The position numbers and the translations under genes are program-made. Positions 47,401 to 59,400 of a stretch of DNA of 64,000 nucleotides are shown piece by piece. The notes beneath the pieces were generated by a model, which saw only the letters and a list, made by a program, of their open reading frames with translations, was not told the origin of the DNA and searched no databases. How positions within the stretch are numbered: position 1 is the first letter of the stretch; each line of letters begins with the position of its first letter. The DNA is from Bactericera cockerelli (lineage: Eukaryota > Arthropoda > Insecta > Hemiptera > Triozidae), in contig CM044967.1 in assembly GCA_024516035.1 (NCBI GenBank), forward strand, positions 11,201,592 through 11,265,591. Reading direction: 5' to 3'.

Positions 47401-50400
47401 TTAAGATTCCAAAGTTGACACCCCTGGGGCCGCCCCTGGTAATGATAAAAAAACCAATACCTAGTAGAAAAGGTTTCCCCTGCTATAGAATGGTACACGT
47501 GTTTTGGCATTTTTTAAAAATTTTATCCGTTCTCTAGATATTCTGAGTGGCTCCTTTTTTTGGCGGGCCCTATTATATTAATGAATACAGAAAATTCATC
47601 ATTTGTTATTGCGGCGGAAATTGAATCCGGTCATAGATAGTTTGAAACCCTGAATCGAATGGAAGATATTTTAGCCGCACTAACGTATATAGCACTTTGA
47701 AAATCCTGTTGTTTTGTTTTTTAATAACAACCCTTTAATGTTTAAATAGTAATGAGAACATCTGAAAAGAAAAACTAGGAAGAAAGGCTAATACTTAGAC
47801 AAAGAAAGATGGCGTTTTCCACTTTTTGGCGAATTCTTTTTCAACCTCTCAATTGTGAAAAGCGACACTGAAATAAAGCGAAAATTGAAATTTTGGATAT
47901 TTCACATTTTGGTAAAAAGGTATCGATATATTATCGGATTTTTCACATTCTCGTATAATGTAAAAGAAAAAAAACAAAAACTTTTCACGTTTTAGCTGGA
48001 TAAATCTCAAATTTTGACCAAAAAAATGAAAACTTAAATTAAAACTATACTAGATAGAAACTTGGCCGTGAGTTCATCCGAAAGAGCTTTTAAAACTGAT
48101 TAAGAATCTGAAATAAAACGAAAATTGAAATTTTGGATAATTCACATTTTGGCAAAAAGGTATCGATATGTTGTTAGCTAAGTACTTCTGTCCTACGTTA
48201 TTTTATAGTTTTATACTTTTGGTATTTTGGCCCTGGTTCCAGAAACCACTCTCATAATCCCCGAACGTCTCTTTCAACCATCACCTTTTCGTTCAAATTA
48301 ACAAATCAGAGTACGGTGGTTGAAAGTGAGATTTGAGGATTATGTGCTTTTTGGAATGAAGGCTTGGTGTACATTTGAAATCCAACGTCTCAGCATACAG
48401 TTCAACTAACAAAAAAAAAACAGTTCAACAAAAAAAAAAAGGAAGAGAATGCCGTTGGCATTAGCAACGCCTTTGATCAAGTTTTGTTTTATTTCAATTT
48501 CTATGTATTCTATGTACCTATTTTATTGTAAATAAAACTTGATCCAACATGTTTAATAATAACTAATTATGACAGTAAAACTGCATTGAAGGTTAGACAT
48601 TTTTAAAATGAAAAGAAAATGGAGAGTTTATTTGAAATTGGGTCCTAAACTTGTGTCCAGGTGAAGATGAGCAGTCCCCCTGCTCAGAGTTGAACCAGCA
48701 TGGACCCACCGTGCGAGGTTGGAAAAGTCAGAAACACTGCTCCTTCCCCCAGAGTATTGTGATCCGGCTGGAGCGAACAGCCATGGTCCACCAGATACAA
48801 ATACTGGCTCACCAGTTTCTAATACGTATGTAATAAATACAACAAGAGGTCACAATAGATCTAATAATAATAATAATAACACTCTTTAGTGGAAGGTAAC
48901 CACCAGACGAGGTTAATGCTCGAAGCATTTTCTACCACCTAGCCCTTAGAGTCTTACTATTATGTGGTCACAAACTAAAATAAATGAGGAAAAACTCATG
49001 CACTGGGTGGGATTCGAACCAACGAATCCCTACGCAGCCTGGATTACTAGACTAGCGCGTTAATAACTTGACTACCAGTGCACGTTCAGAGCTCGGTGTG
49101 ATAATTGGGGCTTCTCTTGTGGAAACTCTAACCATTTAATAATAATAAAGACCCCAAGAAAGTAGTCACCGTGGCCAAGTGGATAGCGCAGTAAGCTTTC
49201 TTTCTCTGTAATTCGATGCCCGGGGTCCACTCAGAACAGAGTCATACGCCGCGCCGTGATTTCATAGCACAACTTAAAACACATGCTAGTAGTTTTACTT
49301 TCCTTATCCTATAATAAGGAAAGTATTGTACTCGTCGAAAATCTTTTTGTCCATACTGGCTGGGGCTCTGAACCTGCTTAGGAATATTTCTAAAAAATAC
49401 AAGTAATTTTTCCTACGATAACTTAAATCTCAACATACGTACATGTATAAGAAGAAAATATCCTTTTTTTCCAGCGGAGAGGATTGACTTATGGGTTGGG
49501 CCCGAGGAGCATTTACCCTCGGAACAAGAGGCTGAAATATCCTCCATACCGTTCGATTTCCTCGGATATATTCTTCTCGGCGACAACAGCACCACACATT
49601 TCAAAAGCCGCGAGCTAAAAGCTGTGTCTCCGCTGGATTCGAACCCCACGTGCTACGTGAAGTTTTCTCTACACCCGAACCACGCCAACCATCTCAACAT
49701 GTACGATCAGGTAATATAAATTTATACAGTCAAACCTGGATATAAGAGAACTCAAGGGACCAGAATTTTTCTCTTAAATCCAGGTTTCTCTTATATTCAG
49801 TTCTCTTATATCCAGGTTTCTCTTATATTCAGTTCTCTTATATCCAGGTTTCTCTTATATTCAGTTCTCTTATATGCTTTCTCTTACATTCAGTTCTCTT
49901 ATATCCAGGTTTCTCTTATATTCAGTTCTCTTATATGCTTTCTCTTACATTCAGTTCTCTTATATGCTTTCTCTTACATTCAGTTCTCTTATATGCTTTC
50001 TCTTACATTCAGTTCTCTTATATGCTTTCTCTTACATTCAGTTCTCTTATATCCAGGTTTCTCTTAAGAGGTTATTTTCCCTCATACAGTCTCCATTATT
50101 TTTCTAAATCAATTTTATTACTTTATTTATTCTCTGGTAATACCAACACTGGTCGTTACTCATACAAGAAGTATGTAACGAGGTATGAGTAAACCCTTAA
50201 CATTCAAGTACAGAGCAGAAAAATCCCTGCCTGATGGGGATTAAAGCCGTGTTACCCAGGTCACCGTGTGTGCGAAAGCCCATTACGCTACACCACTAGA
50301 CAACGGTGACTGAAGTTTTTTTCTCATGACAATCCATTTAAAAAGCTTGCATATAGAAGCTTTTCGTTTCATAACGTTTAGTTTTCACAAAGAAACCTAA

Positions 50401-53400
50401 AATTCCATTCGTCTGAGTAGATAGACTCAAAAGCAATCACCACAGAACGAAACTATTAGGTACTATTATTTTCTGTTTCTCCATCAGAGATAAAGAATGA
50501 GAGGGTGGGATATTTCGTTTTTGTTATTTTCCTCCATGAATTTCTTCCCTTTCTCCATTTTTTCATTACCTTTATTTCACTTGTAGGTGTCATATTACCT
50601 TCTCCTAGTTTTATTATGTGTAGAATTCATGTGTACTTACTGTGTAGGTAATATTCATGTGTAGGAAATGTTCGATGTCGCAACAACGTACAGTAGATTA
50701 ATTGAGCTGTAGCCAGCATTCGTAACGGAAAATCTTGTTTTTAAAATACCTATCGGTCAGCTGATAAAATCTAAGGGCCGGGTCAGATTTACAAATCCTG
50801 TTTCATAATACGGCCCCTAGTCCACAATTTACAGCAAATAGAGCTAAAGTGAAAAGGTAGTTAACTAACGTACAAACATGAAGCCCCCTAAAATGAGAAA
50901 AGTGTATCGTACCAACCTTTTACAATTTTTTCAATTCCATTAAGAATCAAACCCAGATCTTTGTGAGTGTAGGTATACACTTACATACTCGTATAGTGGA
51001 AATCTGATAAGAAATAAAAGGAAAGAAAACAAATCAATTTCATGATTAATTCTAGAAAATTAAAAAGAGGCAGGAGCCTTTGGACACTATTTTTTTACGA
51101 CCCTGTTTTCAGTGCTATTCAGGAAATTGATTCCATCTGCCACACCCAAACTCAGACAAAACAACTTAACGTAACGAGGAACTTTTACGTAATGACGAGG
51201 GTCTTTCTTTCCTGCTGTCAAGATTTAGATAAATCATTAAAAAAAACTTACGGGGAAAAATCTAGGAAAATAGAAAAATTATGGAATACTGTGGAATGAA
51301 ACTATCTAGGATAGTAAAAGAAAAAGAAATCTTCAGACAATAACAAAATGATGAATGACGCTTTTCTAATGTGTATGGGTAGGTTATGTATGTAGTTCCC
51401 CTTACTTAGGTATACCTACTACATATAGGATTTTTTTAGACCTTTTCTTGTACCTACCCATAAAACTTTAAATTGAGAAGTATCAGGATTAAGCAAATCA
51501 AAGCATACAGAATTTCGGGGCAAACTCGAAAGATTCTTTAATCTGCACATTGCATACCTGTAAAAGTAACGAGGAGTTCGTTAAAAATAATTTCAAAATA
51601 ACAATGTAGGTATTATACTGCTGCAGACTGCATAGAGTTCCAGTCTCGAAATAATGCGACTTTACATTGGCTTGGTATTAGTAATTGTGACGTCACTGAT
51701 GTGAGTAACATAGATAGCAACAATAGACAATAAATATAGTTGCTGCCCAATTTGGACAAAGTAGTTATTCAAAAAATGAAAAGAAAAAAAATCTCATTGA
51801 GCAGTTGTTTTGATGCTATTATGATTATACTACATGGTTAGAGCAACTAATAACAGAGGATAAATTCACGCATTGGGTGGTATTCGAACCAACGGATCCC
51901 TACACTACCTGGATTACGAGAGCAGCGTCTTAACCATTTCTCGACCACTAATGCAATCAGTGGCGTAGCCAGGGGGGGGGGGGGGACAAAACGCCCCCGA
52001 AATTTCCAAGAAACCCCAGCAAAGATGGAATATACGTTAGGCGAGATATCTGAACTTCCCTCAAAACCCCCCCGAAATCCCAAAACCTTCCCCGAAATGT
52101 AGGTCTAGCTACGTCACTGAATGCAATCGCTATGTTGCAGGTGAGTCTGGTGGCTATTCAGGTCCTGGGGAAGAACGCAGGCTGCCGGGAGAGACTCAGA
52201 ATAAAGCTGTCTACTCGGCCAACTACGAGGACCTGTCCTTTGAGATGTATGTTCATGAGGACGTGGCAGAGACCATCAGGAGTTTGGACCTGAAGAAGCA
52301 GCAGGCTGTCAAAGGTTTGTAATCCCGTATGATCTACGCATATTACTTTAGTTTTCGTATCCATCTAATAATAATATCGCCTTTTTTATACTGCCCGATA
52401 AGGACTATTAAAGTCCCATTATTCCAGCAGTAAGCCCAAGACGTATTATTATATGGTAAAAATCCCAAATGGGAGAATAACTTGTCATGTCCCGGATGGG
52501 TTTCGAACCCACGACCTCTGGAACTTCTAGATTCACAGAGTGCCGCCTTTACCACTGAGCTACCGGGACAGATCTAAACACAAAGTTGCCACACGCAGGC
52601 CTCAAAGGTTGGGAACCACAGCATGTTTTTGATAGGGAACTTTAAGTGTTGGGTGGAAGAGATTGCCACAGGCAATAATAAAGTAATCAATAATGATACG
52701 TCATGTTCTATTACTGTCAGCTTAAAGATACCATTGAATGGACATATCACAAATAGCGTAGACACTGTAGAGGGTAGTGAGTTGGAATGAGAAGGCACTG
52801 TTTAGATTGATTTAGAAATATATTTGTATACAGTTTTAGTTTCAGATTAAGATTTTGATTGTGTTAAAAGATTAAATGATAACAATTTGGTTTGGGTACT
52901 TATTACAATGTAGATAAATGTGAAAGTGAGAAGTTCATTTAACAAACATGCAAAGATAATCGTACTGCACTTAGTATGACACGGCGTACGCTACACACTC
53001 CCCTGCCAGTGATGAAATCACGATCTGGATGGTTGGTTGATTGGTTGGTTGATTGGCTGGTTGGTTGGTTGGTTGATTGGTTGGTTGGTTGGTTGACTGG
53101 TTGATTGGTTGGTTGGTTGATTGGCTGGTTGGTTGGTTGATTGGTTGGTTGGTTGACTGGTTGATTGGTTGATTGATTGATTGGTTGGTTGGTTGATCGA
53201 TTGGTTGGTTGTTTTTGAGGGCAAGTATGTCATCAGCCCTTGGTATTGAAGTTTCTGAGACTTGAGGCACGAATGGGCGAGTAGCTTCTGCGATGTTGTC
53301 TGCGTGAGTTGCGAGCTCTGTGAGGTTCTTCTCCTTGACAATAGCTAGGGCAACTTGGACGGGCTTGGGGAGGCGGCTCATCCACAGCGTTTTAAGTAGA

Positions 53401-56400
53401 GAATCGGACACTGTTGCGTCTGCGAGGTGCTGCAGGTGGCGGAGAAATTGAGAAGGTTTTCTGTCGCCAATTTCCTCTCGTTCCAGGAGTTGTTTGGTTT
53501 TCTCTTCTTGAGTCGCACTGAGACGTTCAATGAGCTTTTCCTTGATGGAGTCGTAGGCCTTGTCCTGGGGTGGATTGAGAATGACATCCTTGACTTCGGT
53601 GGCGTATCGGCTCGGGAGTGCAGGAATGATGTAGCCGAATTTGGTGGAGTCTGCTTTGATGCCGGAACCAGTGAAACTTCCTTCCACCATTGCAAACCAA
53701 AGTTGAGGGTCAGATTGGATGAATTCTGGGAGTTTCACAGTTACTCTGGACACTTCAACGGCGGATGAATTGTTCTTGTTCTCCTCAGGCATGGTTGAAG
53801 CTTGGCTAGGGCTGGGAGCTGCTGAAGGCTGGAGGTTGGCTGGTTGCTAGGGTTGTTATTCAGGTCGGGGTCACCACTTTGTAGAGGGTAGTGAGTTGGA
53901 ATGAGAAGGCACTGTTTAGATTGATTTAGAAATATATTTGTATACAGTTTTAGTTTCAGATTAAGATTTTGATTGTGTTAAAAGATTAAATGATAACAAT
54001 TTGGTTTGGGTACTTATTACAATGTAGATAAATGTGAAAGTGAGAAGTTCATTTAACAAACATGCAAAGATAATCGTACTGCACTTAGTATGACACGGCG
54101 TACGCTACAACACATTCAATGGTATTTTTATTATTGACAAGATACTCTAAAGCCCAATTATGAAACAGGATTAATGCGAACTCACAGCGATAAGCCAACC
54201 AACAAATCAAGATAAGCCAACTCACAGTGCACTATAGTCCCAGTTGAGGAACAGTCTGGATTATCTTAAAGTTAATCCTGTTTTTATAATTCGGCCCTAA
54301 AACAACTTTTATTTAAAACTAAGGCCAAAATTAATAGACAACATCGATAAGTAAAGTCATTGCTTAGCGTCGGTTTTCCTATTTTACACAGTACGCAATC
54401 CGTGACTTAGCGCCACAGAGGGATTACAAAAAAAATCTATTAGGGCGGAATTAATAGACGTTTTTGTAATACCCCTGTGGCGCTAAGTTACGGATTGTGT
54501 ACTGTGTAAGATAGGGAAAACCGACACTTACCAACGACTTAAGTTATTGATGTTGTCTATTAATTTCGCCTTAAAACTTTTTAGATAGGAATCTTGTATC
54601 TTGGACCTGTTTTCACCGGACAAGGCACTTTTACAATTTTATCATCCTCAACTGCTGTTTCAGAAGAGAGATTCGAATACGCGAAGAAGTTGAAGTCGGT
54701 GATGCAAGAGCTTCGGACGGCAGGTGAGAGGTTGGGAAAGCTGGATTTGGCGAAGAAGCAGGCCATACAGCAAGAGGACTTCACAAGAGCCAAGAGGAAG
54801 AAGAACGAGATGGAACAGTTCAAGAACGAGGTCTACCTGAAATTGAGGATACCTGACTTGCTCGAACTTGAAGGGGTAAGAATATTATTATAAAACCTGG
54901 TTGCAGGGTTTCAGCCGAAACACCATGCAATTAACACTGCGACCTTGTGAGATCTATTGTAACCAAAATGGTAAGAATAAGTCAGCGAAAAAAAAGAATA
55001 ATAAGTAGAAGTTGTGTTTTATTTTTACTCTGGTATGTTCTGATATCATGTAAATCTATTAAAACTTCTCACTTTTCTGTTTATGTTTATTATACTGATT
55101 TTGATTGACACTACCTACGAGAAAATTAGATCCATTATGCCAACAGTCAAAGCAACTATTTATTTATTTCAAGAAATTATAACAGTAAGTTTTAAAAAGA
55201 ACAAGAACATAGCAACTGTACAACTGGAAGTTAGTAGGTATTGGGATTGATTACAAAACCACTGATAAAATTACTTGCTTATTGTCATTCCGCAATCCGC
55301 CTATCTCTACTTTTCTGTCCCGGTAGCTCAGTGGTAAAGGCGGCACTCTGTGAATCCAGATAATCCAGATGCCGTGGGTTCGAAACCCAGCCGGGACATG
55401 ACAAGTTATCCTCCCATTTGGGATTTTTACCACATAATAATATGTCTTGGGCTTACTGCTGGAATAATGGGACTTTAATAGTCTTAATCGGGCAGTATAA
55501 ATAAGGCGATATTATTATTATTATTATTACTTTCAGCCTCTGAATGAGAATGATCTAGAAACCCCATGTGATGACGTAGACAAGTGCATTGTCCCCGACG
55601 AGACCCGGATCTTGGTTCACCTCTCAGAAACCAAGATCTCCTCGTGCCCCACTCCGAACACATCCAGGAAATTCGAGTCCAAACCTGACCTGTCCTACAA
55701 CATGCCCGCCTCCCCTATCCACTACTCCCAACACCGCAATGTGCCTGTTGCCAACTCACCGAGTCCTCAAAACCAGTGAGTAGTCCGGAATTTATTATTA
55801 ATCGTCAACTGTCTTGGTATTACTGCTGGAATCAAAAAGGTGATATTATTAATGTTCTGGTAGCTCAGTGGTCAAGGGGTCTGCCTGGTAATCCAGAGGT
55901 AGGATTCGAGATTCGAAACCCAGATGGGGAAAATTATCTTCCCATTTGGTGGGATAATTGACTTAAAAAACCTAATCGGGTAGTTGCATTAGGCAATATT
56001 GAAATTATTTTATTTATCGTTAATTTCTGACCCATTAAACTAATTTTTTTTCAGAAACTACGATCCTCGTTCTAGCAAGGGCACCGTCATAGTTCAGCCC
56101 GTCAGATTCCTGGGAGATGCGAGGAGGAACAAGACTATTGCACCTCTAAATTCGTACGAAGCTTATGATGATAGGGCGATAGCTATCACAAAAGGGTAAA
56201 TAATTAGTTATAAAGACTTAAAAAAAAAAAAAAAAAAAAAAATGAGATCTAGGTATAGGATTTAACTTTGCGCCTGCATTTCGGTGTCAAAAGATAGATA
56301 ATGGTGATCATATCTAAGTATAGTATAGTATAGTACCTAGTGCTTTTTTTTAGACTGTCGGCTCGAGACAAGAAGTTCCATTACGCTAAGTAGTACCTAT

Positions 56401-59400
56401 AACCTATACCCCTGATTGAGAGCTGGATGTATTGTCTGATTTTGCTGTTTGCATACTTTTTCAGGGACTTCTTAAAAAAATTGGGGGGGGGGGGGGGTTC
56501 TCCTCAAATATGTAGATATATTTTTTTCTTTTGATTTTCAGTTGTCAAAACAGTCGTGATACTCCCACAAAATCTAAGTTGAATGAGCGAGACAAGAAAC
56601 AGGCGGCACTACCCATCAATGTGTTTGGTTTGCCTGTGGTGAGTTACGTTGGAGGTTGCAGCCTTTTAATATCCCCTCAAAAACACTCCCAGTAGGTATT
56701 GAAAAAAAAGCTCCATAGCAAACTGAAATATTTTAGGGCCCTAATATGGGGACCTGGCATTTCTTTTTCATTTTTTTTTTCTTCTTCTTAAAAATCCAGA
56801 ATACAACTAGGTTTCCATTATGTCTGGGTTCACCTGTATTAGTCACCACAGAATCATGTATTAGGCAGTTGTTACCAAGTTTCATTTTACAATATTCTAG
56901 TAGTAACCTTTAAAAATAAAGGCGAAATTATTAGACATTTTTGTTATACCTCTGTGGACTTTGCATTGTGTTTTAAGGGCGGAATTAATAGACAAATTAT
57001 TTATCACAAGTTACTGCTAAGCATCGGTTTTCCGTATCTTACACAGTACGCAATCCGTGACTTAACGACACAGAGGTATTACAAAAACGTCTATCTGCCC
57101 TAAACGAGGAAATTTTAAGTTCTGACTCGAACTTGTGATTTCGATTTTGTCTATTAATTTCGCCCTAAGGGCGGAATTAATAGACGTTTTTGCAATACCT
57201 CTGTGGCGCTAAGTCACGGATTGCATATTGTGTAAGGGCGAAATTAATAGACAAATTCTATATCATAAGTCACTGCTAAACGTCGGTTTTCCCTATCTTA
57301 CACAGTAGGCAATCCGTGACTTAGCGCCACAGAGGTATTACAAAAACGTCTATTAATTCCGCCCTAAATGAGGAAATTTTAAGTTCTGACTCGAACTTGT
57401 GATTACGATTGTCTATTAATTTCGCCCTAAGGGCGGAATTAATAGACGTTTTTTGCAATACCTCTGTGGCGCTAAGTCACGGATTGCGTATTGTGTAAGA
57501 TAGGGAAAATCGACACTTACCAACGATTTAAGTTATTGATGTTGTCTATTAATTCCGCGTAAAAGGGTTGAGTGAAAGAGATTGCCATAGGCAATAACCC
57601 CGCCCTTTAGTTAGGACTTATGTTTTTATATATGTATTTTCTATTCTTTTTCATATTCATTGTATATATTGTTTCCATTTTTTTTATTGTTAAATTAATT
57701 ATTTGTATGTACATACTGTCCATTTATACCTAATAAAGCGTTGTATAATAATAATAATAGTACGCAATCCGTGACTTAGCGCCACAGAGGTATTACAAAA
57801 ACGTCTATTAATTCCGCCCTTAAAAGAGGAAATTTTAAGTTCTGTGATTTCGATTTTGTCGATTAATTTCGCCCTAAATCTATTTTTACCCACATCCACA
57901 GATCGAGAAATTCTTCTCCAAGCACTACTCCGACAAGGAAGAAGGCCTGCGCCTTCTAGAGGCGAACCTGCGCGCGCACGTACGCAGTGAATTCTGCTTA
58001 CAATATTCTAGTAGTAACCTTTAAAAAATAAAGGCGAAATTAATAGACATTTTTGTTATACCTCTGTGGATTTTGCATTGTGTGGAAATGAGGAAATTTC
58101 AAGTTCTGATTCGAACTTGTGATTTCGATTTTGTCGATTAATTTCGCCCTAAATCAATTTTTACCCACATCTCTACAAAAACAAGAGACCCATACTATAC
58201 TGGGTCTCTTAGTGTGACAAGTCTGTGTAAAACATACAGTTTCACTTTAATATTTCTTTTCCTATGTGCTATATCTTATATGTAACTATGTAATGTAAAG
58301 AAATGTACAATAAAACACATTATTATTATTATTATTATTATGATCCACAGATCGAGAAATTCTTCTCCAAGCACTACTCCGACAAGGAGGAAGGCCTGCG
58401 GCTTCTAGAGGCGAACCTGCGCGCGCACGTACGCAGTGAATTCTGCAAGACGGACGCAGCTGGCATCGAACCCCACTCTCCTAATAAGAAAGCACGGGCC
58501 GCCACTTTCCTGCTACACAGGGCTCTCAGAGACAAGGTGTACGTCATATACAGTGTGGCCTGCGAGATCACACGCTACTTCTTCACCGAGTTTGTGTGTG
58601 GGAGGTAAGTTGTCAAGTGGTTCAGGCGCTAGTGTGGTAATCCAGGTAGCGCAGGGATCCGTTGGTTCGAATCCCACCCAATGCATATTTTTTTTACGCC
58701 GCCACTTTCCTGCTACACAGGGCCCTGAGAGACAAGGTGTACGTCATATACAGTGTGGCCTGCGAGATCACGCGCTACTTCTTCACCGAGTTTGTCTGTG
58801 GGAGGTAAGCCGTCGAAACCTATATCTCTATATATAAAACAGAAAAAAGGACTACCTACCTACCTACCTACCTATGTTTGTTTGTTTGTTTGTCCGGAGT
58901 TGTTTAGCCAAAACGGTAAGAGATAGCGAAAAATGTCTCAGAATTGAGCCCCCCCAAAACCATTATCGTTTTGTCCAGAAAAATTATAAAAAGTTCAAAA
59001 AGGCATTGCTGTCCAGCAGTACGGCCATGCCTTAGTAAATTTGAAATTTAGTCCCGTTGCAAAGCACGGGCAAACGGCTAGTTATGTATATTTATGCTAG
59101 TATTGTTACATTTAATTCCTTTATTATTTGTAATGTTGCATATCTAATTAAAAAAAAAAAAAAAAGAAATAAAGAGTAGTTCAGGTGTTAGTGTGGTAAT
59201 CCAGGTAGCGCACGGATCCGTTGGTTCGAATCCCACCCAATGCATATTATTTTACTCTTTTATTTGAGCATATGACCACAAATTAATAAGACTAAGGGTA
59301 AGGTAAGTTGTCAAGTAGTTAAGGTGCTAGTGTGGTAATCCAGGTAGCGCAGGGATCCGTTGGTTCGAATCCCACCAATGCATGAATTTTTTTTTTTTGA

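Larger units (their letters stand above)
44963..48171. mobile_element. 3.2 kb element with perfect 32-bp terminal inverted repeats
   Basis: The first 32 bases (acatatcgatacctttttgc...) are the exact reverse complement of 48140-48171. Further in, 45182-45250 is the inverse of about 47806-47874 (gtgtcgcttttcacaattga / its complement), so the inverted arms extend hundreds of bases. The right arm end is duplicated (47880-47935 and 48115-48171). The interior holds short direct repeats (45304-45440), a hAT MITE and a foldback element, but no transposase that I can read. It fills most of CEP104 intron 1. Confidence 0.7.
52766..54109 (-). mobile_element. Young gag-only (non-autonomous) LTR retrotransposon
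   Basis: Two 230-bp LTRs (52766-52995 and 53880-54109) that I read as identical begin TGTAG and end CTACA, and a 4-bp target duplication acac flanks the element. In minus orientation a primer-binding-site candidate (tggtgaccccgacctg) begins three bases after the 5' LTR, and a purine tract (ggcaggggag) precedes the 3' LTR. The only gene is gag; there is no protease, reverse transcriptase or integrase. Mobility would need enzymes in trans. It lies in CEP104 intron 4, antisense to the gene. Confidence 0.93.

Noticed and set aside
48609..48660. Alternative CEP104 start in the atgaaaagaaaatgg stretch just before exon 2
   Set aside because: Its frame meets tga within 54 bases and does not enter exon 2 in the right phase; the exon at 44424 fits both phase and family sequence.
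49874..50192. Plus-strand frames rich in Leu/Ser/Phe/Tyr, resembling membrane proteins
   Set aside because: They come from the tctcttatatccagg minisatellite; the hydrophobic look is due to its T-rich codons.
53427..53768. 113-codon plus-strand frame and other frames across the gag region
   Set aside because: They are antisense or shifted shadows of the 273-codon gag reading frame.
13597..59081. CRISPR-like or other prokaryotic arrays
   Set aside because: The tandem repeats have no spacer structure, and the introns and SINEs show that this is eukaryotic nuclear DNA.
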